Notes under the pieces: generated by a model
Told to the model about the DNA's origin: nothing
The model's input: only the letters and a program-made list of their open reading frames with translations
Database searches by the model: none
Translations under genes and position numbers: made by a program
NCBI RefSeq assembly: GCF_002234675.1
Contig: NC_019880.2
Span: 18,275,521-18,339,520 of the forward strand
Direction: 5' to 3'
Origin: Oryzias latipes
Taxonomy: Eukaryota; Chordata; Actinopteri; Beloniformes; Adrianichthyidae
Length of the DNA stretch: 64,000 nt
In this document: positions 10,906 to 21,760 of the stretch, in pieces
Layout of the letters: every line of letters begins with the position of its first letter
Position numbering within the stretch: position 1 is the stretch's first letter

Positions 10906-13900
10906 GCGTCCTTTTCAATACACAGAAGTACCAACAGTTTAATAAACTGATAGACTTTCATAAACTTTCTTGGGATCTACAAAGAAACATGCAGCTCCTT
11001 CTCTCTGTTCTTCTTTAGCAGCATCCTCAAAGCATAAACATACTGTATGCATCCAAGGGGTGCAGGCCACTCACACTGAGAAGGAACCAAACAAAGATCT
11101 AAAATGTTTCAGAATTCCCAACTGAATCAAACCAATCTGTAGAACTATCATTATAAAGAGAATATTTTTTTCTTAGAGGAGAAAAAAAATCTCCAAACAT
11201 AAAAGTGGTTCAATTCTGAAATGTTGTAAACTGTCGAAAAGAATGAAGATTATCTATTTTTATAAAAACGAAATTGAGTATGACGCCTAATGTCTGTGTT
11301 GGTGTTTTAAACATGATTCTGAGTAAATTGCCTAAATAATATTGAATTCTATTGAAACTCTTGCATTGTGAGCCACATCCCCATGTTTTATGAGACTTAC
11401 GACTGAAGCAATCAATATGAAACTAACTGTGATTGGCCAGCGAGCCACAATCCACTAAATTAATTGGTGACTCACTGACAAGAACGCAGGCATGAAAAGA
11501 CAATTGTGTTTCGTGAGAATGAATTTCAGTTGAACAATAGGCCCATTTAAAGCTGACCTGGAGGCTTGTTGTAAGGAGAATTATTGTTTGAATTAATCAG
11601 CACCTTTCTTTGCTGTACTTCCTTTGTGATTTAGTGTCTGATGTAGAAAAAAGACAAAGTCTACTACCAAAATTAATCATTTATAATCATCCCTTGGTGC
11701 AAAACTCGATATAGTAATAATGAAATCAGACGCCTATCCGTATGCACCTGATTTCCTCTAAAAATACATTTTTGCTGTGGGTTTGACTGCAGAACCTGGG
11801 AATAGGCAGCTCAAACACTTTGTTGCAAGTAAAGCCTAAAGGCCACATGACTTATAACAGTAATTCTCCATGACCTCAACCCAAATAATGCTTCTGTCAC
11901 GCCCCCAGCTGTAATCTTTTGTGCAAACATAATTTTCTGTAGAAAAGGTCCATAGTCTACGACTCATCGGAGAAAGTCTGTAAAACAACGTCACCATCAA
12001 CCTTTTTTATCCGAAGACGTATCGCTCCGGTCCACACCCCAGCAGCTTTAGTTGCTGATGCAACGTGATGTGTTTCTTTTCCGTTATTGCGCTCATCTTT
12101 CACCCGCCACCACTTGCTGACATTTGCCACAAGCTGTGTTTTAATGGGGAGGTTCCATACTGTCGAGAGGAGCGTTGCTCCAATCTGATCTGATCACATT
12201 AGAGTTAAACGGCAGAAGCTATTGTGGGCATGCCTTCACCGTCACTGACATTTAGAGGAAAGCGGAGCACTTGTTGCGTATGTGCATTTTTAGTTTTAGC
12301 ACATTTAAAAATATGTGGCAATCTCACAGTCAAAATGTCATCTTTGCGGATGGCGTAAAAAAAAAAAAAAAAGGATAAATCTGAATTTTACAAAAATGTC
12401 TGCACTAAAAATGTCAAAGAGGGAAGACTAACTGAAGGTCATATGTCATCCTACTCTTGGTTTTCTCTTGTTTAACTCTCTTTTGCAATACATTTTCCAC
12501 ATCTAACGTGAGAAAGAGCAATGTATCCCATACAGTCATATTATCACGAGCAGAGCTGCGAATTGTTCTCCATCATCTTTTAATTGTTTCCTGAAAATTG
12601 TAATGAAGAGGTAATTATAAAGTCTAAATGAAAAAGCACTACACAATTGGGTTCATTTTGAGGCCTAACATGTACTTTTAGAAGAGAAACGAATAATTGA
12701 GCGAGTGTCAGACAATTGCAAACTAAGATAACAATAAATGATATAGTATAAATGATAACATTTATACTTGCAGATAAAAATGAAAAAGCAAATTGTAAAT
12801 GTCACACCATCTGTATTCAGAAACTGCCCTTGTCTTGGTCATGGAATCTCCTCCTATAACTTAAGGTGTTGCCCAAATTGTTTTAAATTCAAGTCGATGT
12901 TTCAGGAGCTTAAATGCAATAAATCACAGTTTAAATCTATGTGAACATAAGGCAATGTTTAGGGGTTTTACTGGCATGACAGAATGCAGCACTGAGTGGT
13001 CCCACTGGTGGTGAAAATATGCAAGAATGAATAATTTCTTCTGTCAAGTATTCTCTATGTCACTAGATGACATCTGTGGTCGGGGTCAACAACTTCCCAA
13101 ATAAGTGTGGAGTGAGGAGCTTTACAACCTTAACACATCTAGAATGCAGATTTCACCAATCACAGGTTATTTTTGGAATATTCTTCAGTGTTTTTTCCAT
13201 CCTAGGTGACACCAGATGAACTGGAGTCCTGGATTAAACGCTATCTTGTAAATTTGCGACATACGGCGTAAAAAAGGTAACCAAATCTGATTTAGTCTCG
13301 TTCACAGCCAAGAGAGAAACATTTTTTTTATTGTAAGTGGTTTAAGCGATCATCTTCAAGAAATTTGATGGTTTTTAACAACAACTACTGACTTCCTGAG
13401 ATCTGCCACATCCTAGCAATACGAATTTGTCTAGTCTGATCTAACAGCACCTTTTAGATTACGCCTCAAAATCCTTGTGCATTAAAGGAAATTGACTGAC
13501 CTCTTACACAAATTCCCAACCCCCCTCCCATTAGACACTTGACATGTCTTGAAGCAAAAGCCCTTTTCCAAAGGCACTTAACTTTGAATGTGTGATGCTG
13601 ACATTGATTTTACTTGCTGTAAACCTTTCTTGAGTGGGTTTGGATAAAAGTGTCTGCTGAATGAGTTGAATGGAAATGTGGGTCCATTTTAAAAGGTTTG
13701 AGGCGCACAGTCGAAACTTCATGGTTACCATGTCCATGTATATTGTAATGGGTGGGGAAAAAATAGAAACTTACAAAAACCAAGGTCGACTTATTGCTCC
13801 TCCTCAGACTGCTGTACAGCTCTTTCATTAATGTTTGAATGGTCAAAAGAAATTACATAACAAATCCAGCAATCCTTTGAAGTTAGTCATCCACAGTCAG

Positions 13901-14815
13901 TGTCATGAAATAATCTCAAACTTTGAAAAATTAGACCACTGTAACCCATTTAACAGTAATTCTAAGTTGTAAGTTTGTGGTATAATATGAGACTACAGTT
14001 AGACCTGATTTATGATGCAGTTTCACCAAAACCAGGAGTCGTCCCCAGTACAGTTACTGTAGTACTTCATCATGTAAGAAAAATGGTGTGGCAGGATTTA
14101 CCAATGTCTATCACTTAGGGATCCAAGAGGTTCAACCTGATGGGCAAGGGTTTCCAAGAAAGACTTCAATCTTTTAGGACAGAAAATTACAGGATGTCGA
14201 AAAAAAGAGCTGCACCAGAAAGACAAGTTTTCAAAAGGAGTCGCTGAGAAAAAGAGAGAACTCCCAGAGTAAAATTACACTTCTTTGCTTCACAAAGGGT
14301 AGCAAAAGAAACTGTGAAGACCAAAAGACGATCACCTCCGATGATGGAAAGGTTTACTTCAAAGAAGGGAAAATGAAGAAATATGAAGGAAGAAACTGGA
14401 GAAATCGCAAAAAAGATTAAGATCTGACCTCAAGACTCAGAAAGCAAGGAAGCAAGGAGGAAAACTAAAATCAGATCACTGTTAAAGAAGAAGCTGCTAC
14501 AGATACGCTGGCTCAGCCGACGGACGGCCTGGTTTCAGACAACGTTCAAGGATCATGTGATAAAATAAACAGGTTTTTCTTTCTTGGATGTCAAATGTTA
14601 ACAGCATGAAGGTTCAAAGTGAAGGAGACAGCAGCAAAAGAGAAAGAAAAAACTAAAGATTACATGAAAAACAGTAACTTTGCTCAATGGTAATTGGCAA
14701 ATACTGATATTTGCGCTTTACTAGCTTCCTTGGAGGCCCAAAGCGGTTTACAGTCACAGCCCCATTCACCCATAGGCTTATACACCATTGACAGTAAATG
14801 AGAACTGGACTAAGT
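10906..14815. other. Long non-coding stretch, no gene
   Basis: About 3.9 kb with no credible coding exon. Open frames are below 80 codons and overlap on both strands (for example 13531-13846). There is a poly-A run at 12358-12373. The non-repetitive segments at 11330-11660 and 12540-12790 are rich in TAATTA-, ACAATTG- and AACAATAA-type motifs and may be regulatory. This is inference only. Confidence 0.5.
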
Positions 14816-15270
14816 AATCTCACCCCCTCTTGTTCCAAATAGGAAGTACCCACTGGTCCCAAAAAACTAAAATCCAGTAGACTTTTATTATGTTTGTCAG
14901 AAATACCATTCTTGCTCTGACACCTTTTATTGACCGGTTCTTGCTAATCCTAATTTTTAATGATTTTTTTTGGTGTGGCACAAGTTATTCAGGTTATAAA
15001 CTGACCAATTAGATTCCTCACTAAATTTAGGCGGCCTCGTGTCAAACATTCAAAGCGTTTGACAGATCCTCCCTAGCCTGGTTTCAGTGAAGTGTGTGTG
15101 GCCTTCTAACATGCTCATTCTTGAATAGATGGAGTGGTTGCCATGGAAATGTAGACTCAGACCAACAGGGACCAATCATGGCTTACAGAGGACATATAGT
15201 TCCAACATGGTGACAGAAAAATGGCGAATGAATTGACTTCCGCAGGTGGAGGAATGATTTGTATGAAACA
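14816..15270 (+). repeat. Dispersed repeat family F, copy 1
   Basis: The blocks 'aggaagtacccactggt', 'gtcagaaataccattcttgc', 'caagttattcaggtt' and 'aactgaccaattagat' recur in the same order at 43325-43645. The right part resembles 2811-3085. The family is unidentified. The copy abuts the left end of the 2.2-kb inverted-repeat element. Confidence 0.6.
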
Positions 15271-16077
15271 TGGAAGCATGTGATTTTTTGGTAACACTTT
15301 ATATTAAGATTCCTTAACAACATTTGTTAACACATTAACAAGCATTATAATAGAATTTTTAGGGTGTTAGTAAAACATTCATTAGTAAAATAAGTCTAAT
15401 AAGGTTTATTAAATTACTTAGTTAACACATGTACAAGCATTATTATTAGGATGTTTAAAAGATGCTAATGATACATTGATTGGCATTACAGATGCCTTGC
15501 AAATTTGTCAGTGTTAATAAGCTTAATAAGATTTATTAACAACCTTTGTTAACAAATTAAGAAGTATTATTGTTTGGGGTTCTTGTAAGACATTTATTAG
15601 CATTATAGATGCCTCACACAAGCCTAAGAGTTCATAAGCTTATAAGTTTGTTTAACTAACTTCACAAATTAATAGGCTTTATTAATTTCTAAGATGCTAG
15701 TAAGAAATTTATTAGCATTATAGATGTCTTGCAAATACCTGAAAGTGTTAATAAGATTCAATAACATATCAAGTCAGACTATAAGTCCATATTACTAAAC
15801 TGTTTACGAGCTTAACAAATGTAATAATTAACTTCGTTTATTAATTGTTTTGCAGCACCTCAACTAAAGTGAGGAACGTTTTTACCACAAACAATCACAA
15901 AGCATAAAGCCTGTAAAAAGACCTTTATAACATTAAAATAAACAAAATATACAAAAACATTTCTGTAAAAGAAATATAAAAATGTTTTTTAGACAAATTA
16001 AAAAAACAAAAAAATAAAATAAAAAAATAAACCAGGGACCGGTGTTGGATGACACCACTAGCATCATAGCTAATAAT

Positions 16078-16175
16078 TATATATAGTATTGCTAATACTA
16101 TATATAGTTGCAATGAATGTTTCACTCAGGATAGATGCCAATAGTATTGGCATCTATCCTGAGTGAAACATTCAT
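16078..16175. repeat. Two adjacent perfect palindromes
   Basis: The first has 13-bp arms (16078-16090 and 16094-16106) with a 3-bp spacer. The second has 31-bp perfect arms (16113-16143 and 16145-16175) separated by a single base. Both could extrude as hairpins. They lie inside the 15288-17468 element and may be the tip or junction of a fold-back element. Confidence 0.85.
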
Positions 16176-16375
16176 CAAATCCCATCACCAGGAGACACTG
16201 TTCGCTGGATTCAATGCAAACTGCATTGATCCACTGTTGCAATTGCTTCCAAGTCCACTGGAAAGTTGCAAAACCCAGTAATTTTTGATGACCGAAGGCA
16301 ATAAACCTACAGGAGCCATGCTGAAGCTAACACGCTAATGACAGACCGGTACAGAATCAAAGATGGGCAGGTTAA

Positions 16376-16560
16376 CTACCGTAAATTCCGGACTACAAAG
16401 CGCACCCGATTACAAGCCGCACCCATCCATATTCACGTGTTTGACTGCGTTTATACATACACAAGCCGCGTCAGAGTACAAGCCGCGCATGTGTTAGCCG
16501 ATATTGTCATCCTGACATATCACGCCCAGCATCCCAGAGTGAGTGCAATTTATTAGCACA
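16376..16560 (+). repeat. End of a dispersed element ('accgtaaattccggactac')
   Basis: The segment starting 'ctaccgtaaattccggacta' with repeated 'aagccgc' and 'aagcgc' pieces looks like the end of a widespread DNA element that I know from other genomes by its 'ccg.act.taagccgc' start. No second copy is in the window, so this rests on memory. Confidence 0.35.
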
Positions 16561-17468
16561 TTGTGGGTGGTGCCAGTTTTGCCTATGGGTCACGTATTTG
16601 AGTGTATCGACATCTGTCAAACAGCATGGACCTATATTCTGTTCACAAGTCCCTCAGTTATGGTGTTTTTATTTCATTTTTTTTTTTACTTGTTGACAAT
16701 CTAGGTATCTAACCTAAAATTACAAACAGTAACCATATAATCAACATTACATACCTCAGTTATGATGAGGAAATTTACATCCGCGATTCCACATTTCCCA
16801 TGAGTCTTAGGGGCTAAAGGCGGGGCCAACGCCCGGCTCGCCATTCTGTTGTACGTGTTTAAGAATTAGCAAGTAGCAGCAGTGCATGGAGGGGTGAACG
16901 GGAAAAGCTCTCCTTCCGCTTGTGTCGCAGCAGCGTTATGGGAGTAACAGGACTGGTTAGAAAAACACAACGGTAAAATAAAGCAGCGGCGACTGAAAAG
17001 CGCGCGCCTCAGCGCGATACGCGCGCGTCAGAATTCAGAAGCCTCTGCACTCCGCGGACGCCTCTGCGCTCCGCTCCCGCCCCGCGCGCTCCTTGTCTCC
17101 CCTTCCTATCTACTCCGACACCTCTGGCCAGGGCAGCTTCAAGGAGGAGCACTTCGTCCCCGTTGCGCCGGTGGATGGAGCAAATCGAATCTGTCAATCA
17201 AACTCATCAGCAAAACAGACGTGCTCGCTTTCAGCCAATTGAATGGCCTCTTAGACTTTCTCTAAGTTTTCACACAGGTGACAAAAAAAGCCCCACCCAT
17301 CTTTGATTGAGTTTTTGAAGTGGGCGGGATAGGCTCAGGCAGCCCCGTGACCCCGAAAGGGATAAACGGAATAGAAATGAATGAATGAACACTCTAAAAA
17401 GTCTATTATAATGCTTTTTAATGCGTTAACAAAGCTTGTTAAGGAATCTTAATATAAAGTGTTACCAA

Positions 17469-17715
17469 GATCAGTTCAAATTAAAAATCGAATTTGGAAT
17501 GAAAGCCATATTGCCCTGCTCTGCGGGAGAGTGTGTATATTAATGGGTAATGGGAAGCTGAGGCAGGCTTACTTCACAGCAACAGTCCCGCCCACAGCTC
17601 AAAGGTGAATCTCTGATGAATTTTTTGAAAATAGCTTAAAAGATAATTGGAGTGGGATTTCAATCTGGTTCATTTTTGGCTGAACCTTCAAGATCAGATC
17701 CTAAAAAGCCTCACA
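17469..17715 (+). repeat. Repeat family C fragment
   Basis: It shares with 57606-58036 the order 'ctgctct...', 'caacagtcc.gccc', 'tca.aggtgaat' and an end near 'ggagtgggattt'. It is directly adjacent to the right end of the inverted-repeat element, so that element may have inserted into a copy of this repeat. Confidence 0.45.
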
Positions 17716-17886
17716 CATTCTCTGAATTACTTCCAGGAAGATGCATTTACAAAATAAAGACAAACTAAACAACATTGATGTGCTTCATTACCTTTCTTTC
17801 AAAAAGCAACAGCAAAATAACACAAAGTTTCCCAATAGTGAAATCATACATCGGCATGTGTAATGGGCACAGGCCTTCTGGTGTGT

Positions 17887-17912
17887 ATATGTGCGTGTGT
17901 GTGTGTGTGTTT
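17887..17912 (+). repeat. Short (GT)n microsatellite
   Basis: Alternating GT, interrupted once, in the middle of otherwise unremarkable DNA. Confidence 0.85.
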
Positions 17913-18203
17913 GTGTGAGTCCTTTGCAGAAGCCTCCACCACACCACCTGACTTCACCTCCTGCAGGAGATGATTGCGCCCTCCTTCCCTCCTCCAATCA
18001 CCAGGCTGGGCGGGAAGCATAAAAGCCTCAAGCAACCCCTGTTCCAGTGGCTGCTGACTTCCTGGGAGGAATCTGTTTCATCAGCTTGCCCCTGCTTTTG
18101 GACTTGGCATTAGAAGCCTGTGAAAACGGCCTGGTTTTCCCTCTGCCTGTGATCTTTGTTTTCGGTTATGTTTAGTGTCTTGGTGACATCCCTCTAGTTT
18201 AAG

Positions 18204-18624
18204 TGTCATGGTTTGAGTTTCTTTTGTATTGGTTTTTGCTTTCTGTCTTGTTCTGTCATGGTTAAGTTCTGTTTCCTGTTTTATTTTGAAAGGTTTCCTG
18301 TCTTGTCTTGTTTCTTGAGTTTTACTTCCTTTGGTCCCCATCTGCCCTGATTGTGTTCACCTGTGTCTTGTCTGCCCTGTCTGTTTATAAGTTCTGTCTC
18401 TGCCTTCCTCCTGTGCTGGTCCATTAACTTCTGGTCGTGTGTTTAACGTCTTCATGTGTCTTCGTCCGTTCATGCCATGTTTCATGCCCTGCCACAGTGA
18501 GTTTTTGTTTTGTCATCCTGCTCTGCAGCGCATTTGTTATAATTAAACCCCTTGCCCTTGAACCCGTTTGCCTCCCGTCTCTGCGCATGGGTCCTACCGG
18601 CTCTCGAGTCTCCCGCACATGACA
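18204..18624 (+). mobile_element. Solo LTR of a Ty3/gypsy-like retrotransposon
   Basis: It begins TGTCATGG and ends CATGACA, the same termini as the LTRs of the Ty3/gypsy element at 33513-36286. It is flanked by an identical 5-bp duplication, ttaag (18199-18203 and 18625-18629). A TATA-like 'tttataag' sits near 18384 and an 'attaaacccc' near 18541. No internal retroviral-type sequence remains, so the element was probably removed by recombination between its two LTRs. The surrounding DNA (about 17921-18807, with 'cataaaag' and 'aataaacggc') itself resembles a decayed older LTR; this is tentative. Confidence 0.8.
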
Positions 18625-18908
18625 TTAAGTCCCACTTTGGTTTTGTTATTTATTGCCTAAGTGCCTGAGCATTTAAGTTTGTGACCTTCTTTCACCTTTG
18701 CAGCTGTCAATCAAATAAACGGCTGCACTAAAAGTCCTAAACCCTTACCGGCTTAACTTTATTTTCTTTATATTACCTATATTCTCCCTCCCTTGGGGTG
18801 GGATGTAACAGCATGAAAGCACATATTGGTATGCAGCACCAGTATTCCCCTCAGCTCACCCTCATAGCATCTAATACTTTATCTTATTGTAGTATTAATG
18901 TATTAGCA

Positions 18909-19319
18909 CACTGTAAACCCGAACGTTCAAAGTAATTAAATATAATGAGTAGCTAATACTCAAAGTTTTCAAAAAAGCTCTACTAACTCAATCATATAAA
19001 GTTTGCGTAACACATTCCCTGTTTTGAGTATTTGTAACTAATCATTTTCAGTTTAAAATAAAATGTTTAAGTTAAGGTAATTAAACTTAAAAACATAATT
19101 TAGGTGTAATTTCTACAATTAAGTATTGCATTTTGTTTTTTCAAACAGGTGGATTAAAAAGTTCGCTGCTGCACATACTCGCAGATTTTACTCGAAAATG
19201 TTTATTTTGTTAAATATAATGTATTTGAATTTGGGATAGCCCCGGAATTTTTTTATGTTATGGAAAAATCTGACTTTTAAGTTAATCAACTTAAAATAAT
19301 TGTGTTCGGGTTTACAGTG
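18909..19319. mobile_element. Small inverted-repeat transposon (MITE)
   Basis: The ends are CACTGTAAACCCGAAC and its near-exact reverse complement, giving a 411-bp element without coding capacity. The interior is A+T-rich with several 'ttaa' and 'taactaat' motifs. A 'ca' dinucleotide lies directly outside each end and may be the target duplication. Superfamily not settled. Confidence 0.72.
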
Positions 19320-19834
19320 CAGCATCACAGCTCCAGGAACACGTTTCTTCACCATGATGTTGATTCTCTCAAAATGACCGCTGAGATGTTAAAAGTTAAC
19401 ACCCCGATAGTGACGCCTCTCTGGTCTTCCACAGCTTGCTCTGCTAGAACAGCAAGAGCTTGTTTCCATGGTTAAAGTGAAAAGACTCAAAAAAACGTGC
19501 CCAGGGCCTAGCTGAACAGCCACTACCTCTGATTGGCTGTTAAAAGCAGTTCCCCCATATGAGGGGTTTGGTGGACTGGGTGATGCATTCAAGCATTCTA
19601 GGACATTTAAAACTTTGCAGCTGGAAATAAACTACAGTATTCAATGGACTCATTTTTAATAAAGAAAATATACAATTAAGTCAGTTCACAAAAAAAGCTT
19701 CCTATCAACCACTCTGACCAATCCCCTGCCGCTTAGTTCCTCTTGGCATTATGGGTAGTGTAGTCAAATGAAGTTCATAACAGCTTTTATGCTTTATGCA
19801 CAATATAATTTGTTGGACCCCTGGGTCTGAAAAA

Positions 19835-20725
19835 TACAGTACATATGTTGTAAAAATCACATTTTCACAAATGTTTTAGTATTTTTCAGATTGTATCGAT
19901 TCATATGTAAACACCAAAAAGTAAACTAATGCAAAAGTCACATGCTAAGCAACTAAGCAACAGACTGTGACATCACTGATATCAGAGAGCCCCATTTTAT
20001 AAGTTGCTTAGCAACACGGTTAAGCCATAACATCCTTCGAGCTCTAGAGTGAAGCACGTATTTTGAGACTAGGGAAAGATTTTCCGATTTTTCTCAAGTT
20101 TTTGTGTTATAAACAGCAAACGATCACAGGCAAAGATTCTGCCATGGAGAATCCAAAATATACTGGTAAATGAGAGTCCCGGCAAAACTTTTAGTCACAC
20201 GTTTGCTTCGTAAAAATGCTAAAGTTTGGTTTTTGTGTTGCTATGATAATATTTTAACTCATCCTGCTTCTCCCAACAAGTCGAGAGGAAGACCAGTCCT
20301 AAAAAGAAAAAGTGACGTTCCCTGGGCCAATTGAGACTCCTGAATCTGAGCCTACAAAACCATCTACCAGCACCGAAGGCAACACCCCAGTGAGAAAACT
20401 CAAGAAAAAAAGACAGGAAGACAAAGAGGAAGAAGAAATAATAAAGCCAAAGAAGATGAAAACTTCACTGAAAGGTAAATGAGCTGACACAGACCCCAAA
20501 CAATCCGACAACCTGTAGGCTGAACAGAATAGGTCCAATTCTAATTTATTTTTAAAGGACATGTCTTTAATAATTTGACAGTACAGTGCTACAAAAACAA
20601 AATAAAAGTCAGAAAATTTAAAAAAGAAGACTAGCACGACAAATCAAAAATTACCAGATCGTCACACTCCTCCCAGACCATCTCAAAAGTTGAGTTGCTG
20701 GTATTTTTAAGTCTGCTTTGTAAGA
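19835..20725 (+). repeat. Upstream copy of a tandem duplication of the kinase 5' region
   Basis: This segment is repeated about 985 bp downstream (20822-21760). It includes a promoter-like region, a first coding exon (20144-20165, encoding MENPKYT then a split codon, donor gtaaat) and a decayed version of the second exon (about 20281-20474). In the decayed exon the reading frame is broken by a TGA and a length change before the conserved basic-acidic end. It is thus a partial gene duplication. The copy may serve as an alternative promoter and first exon. Confidence 0.78.
19953..20015 (+). promoter_or_regulatory. X-box/CRE-like module and TATA box, upstream copy
   Basis: 'ctaagcaacagactgtgaca' from 19953 joins an RFX-type half-site (AGCAACAG) to a CRE-like TGACATCA. 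A TATA box, TTTTATAAG, follows at 19995-20003, then the palindromic X-box GTTGCTTAGCAAC at 20003-20015. The first ATG is at 20144, about 140 bp after the TATA. The spacing resembles the X1-X2 arrangement of vertebrate MHC class II promoters. That resemblance is inference. Confidence 0.5.
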
Positions 20726-20821
20726 CGTAGGAGCAGGTTTGTGGGCCTCAAAGCTCATGACAGCAATCAACTGTCCAAGACACTGGTTTACAATCATCCA
20801 AACCTGTAACGTACATTTCAC

Positions 20822-21760
20822 AACAGTACATATGTTATAAAATCACTTTTTCGAAAAGGTTTTACACTGAAGTGCTTTTCAGAAGATGTCAATTTAAACT
20901 TAAACACTAAAAGGTAGCCAAAGTCATATGCTGTGTAACTTAGCAACAGACTGTGACATCACTGATATCAGAGATTCCCATTTTATAAGTTGCTAAGCTA
21001 CACGGTTAAGCCATAACATTCTTTGACCTCTAAAGTGAAGCATGTATTTTGAGACTGGGGAAAGGTTTTCCTATCTACTCTAGTTTTTGTGTAATAAACA
21101 GCGAACGATCACGGACAAAGATTCTGCCATGGAAAAACAAAAATATACTGGTAAATGAGAGTCCCGGCAAAACTTTTAGTTACATGTTTGCTTCATAAAA
21201 ATGCTAAAGTTTGGTTTTTGTGTTCTTGTGATAACATCTCAACTCATATAGCTTTTTAAATAAAAGCCCCCAACACATTGGCATACTTTATGTGAGCTCG
21301 AGCAGTATAAACGGTGAAGATATAAAAGAAATATTCTATAGTAATTAAGCTGTTTTTTTGTTGTTGTTTTTTTTTTCATTTTCAGAGTCTAGCACTAGCA
21401 TGGCAGATGATGGACAAACCAAAAATGTTGAGAGGCAGCCTTTACCTAGAAAGAAGAAACAGAAGAATGAACATATAAACCAGGAACCAATTGAGTCTTC
21501 TGAATCTGAGCGACCATCTACCAGCACCCCAGTGAAAACACTAAAGAGAAAAAGACAGGAAGACAAAGAGGAAGAAGAAACAATAGAGTCAAAGAAGATG
21601 AAAACTCCTCCAAAAGGTAAATAAGCTGACACAGACCCCATGGTTTTCTCGAGGGACAAGAAAAAAAAAAGTCAAAAATAAAACTGTCATAACAAATTAA
21701 GGACATACTCCTCTCGGACTATCTCAAAACGTAAAAACGATGTTTTTAAGTCTGCTTTAA
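20822..21760 (+). repeat. Downstream copy of the tandem duplication
   Basis: Matches 19835-20725 block for block, including the X-box/CRE module, TATA, first exon (21129-21150, MEKQKYT) and second exon (21386-21616). This copy keeps the second exon open and leads into the rest of the kinase gene. Confidence 0.78.
20939..20989 (+). promoter_or_regulatory. X-box/CRE-like module and TATA box of the kinase gene
   Basis: 'cttagcaacagactgtgaca' from 20939 followed by 'tcac' keeps the RFX half-site and CRE-like TGACATCA exactly, while the bases upstream have diverged from the other copy. The TATA box TTTTATAAG is at 20981-20989. The second X-box has one change (gttgctaagctac). The first coding ATG lies 140 bp downstream. 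Confidence 0.5.

Larger units (their letters stand above)
15288..17468. mobile_element. 2.2-kb element with long terminal inverted repeats
   Basis: The left end TTGGTAACACTTTATATTAA is repeated as its exact reverse complement at 17449-17468. The match continues inward for about 60 bp with only a few mismatches (15288-15355 against about 17402-17468). The left arm from 15300 to about 15850 is made of degenerate units built from 'ttaacaaat', 'agcattataa' and 'taataag'. The interior holds a double palindrome (16078-16175), a second dispersed repeat (16376-16560) and a CpG-rich block (16970-17180). I see no transposase. A target duplication could not be settled from the flanks (left '...tgatttt', right 'gatcagt...'), so the superfamily is open. 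Confidence 0.65.

Noticed and set aside
16078..16175. Rho-independent terminator or microRNA precursor
   Set aside because: The genome is vertebrate, and a perfect 31-bp stem with a one-base loop cannot be a normal microRNA hairpin.
20299..20637. 112-codon minus-strand open frame
   Set aside because: It is the reverse complement of the duplicated kinase second exon and its intron; the Leu/Ser/Phe-rich product is an artefact of the purine-rich plus strand.
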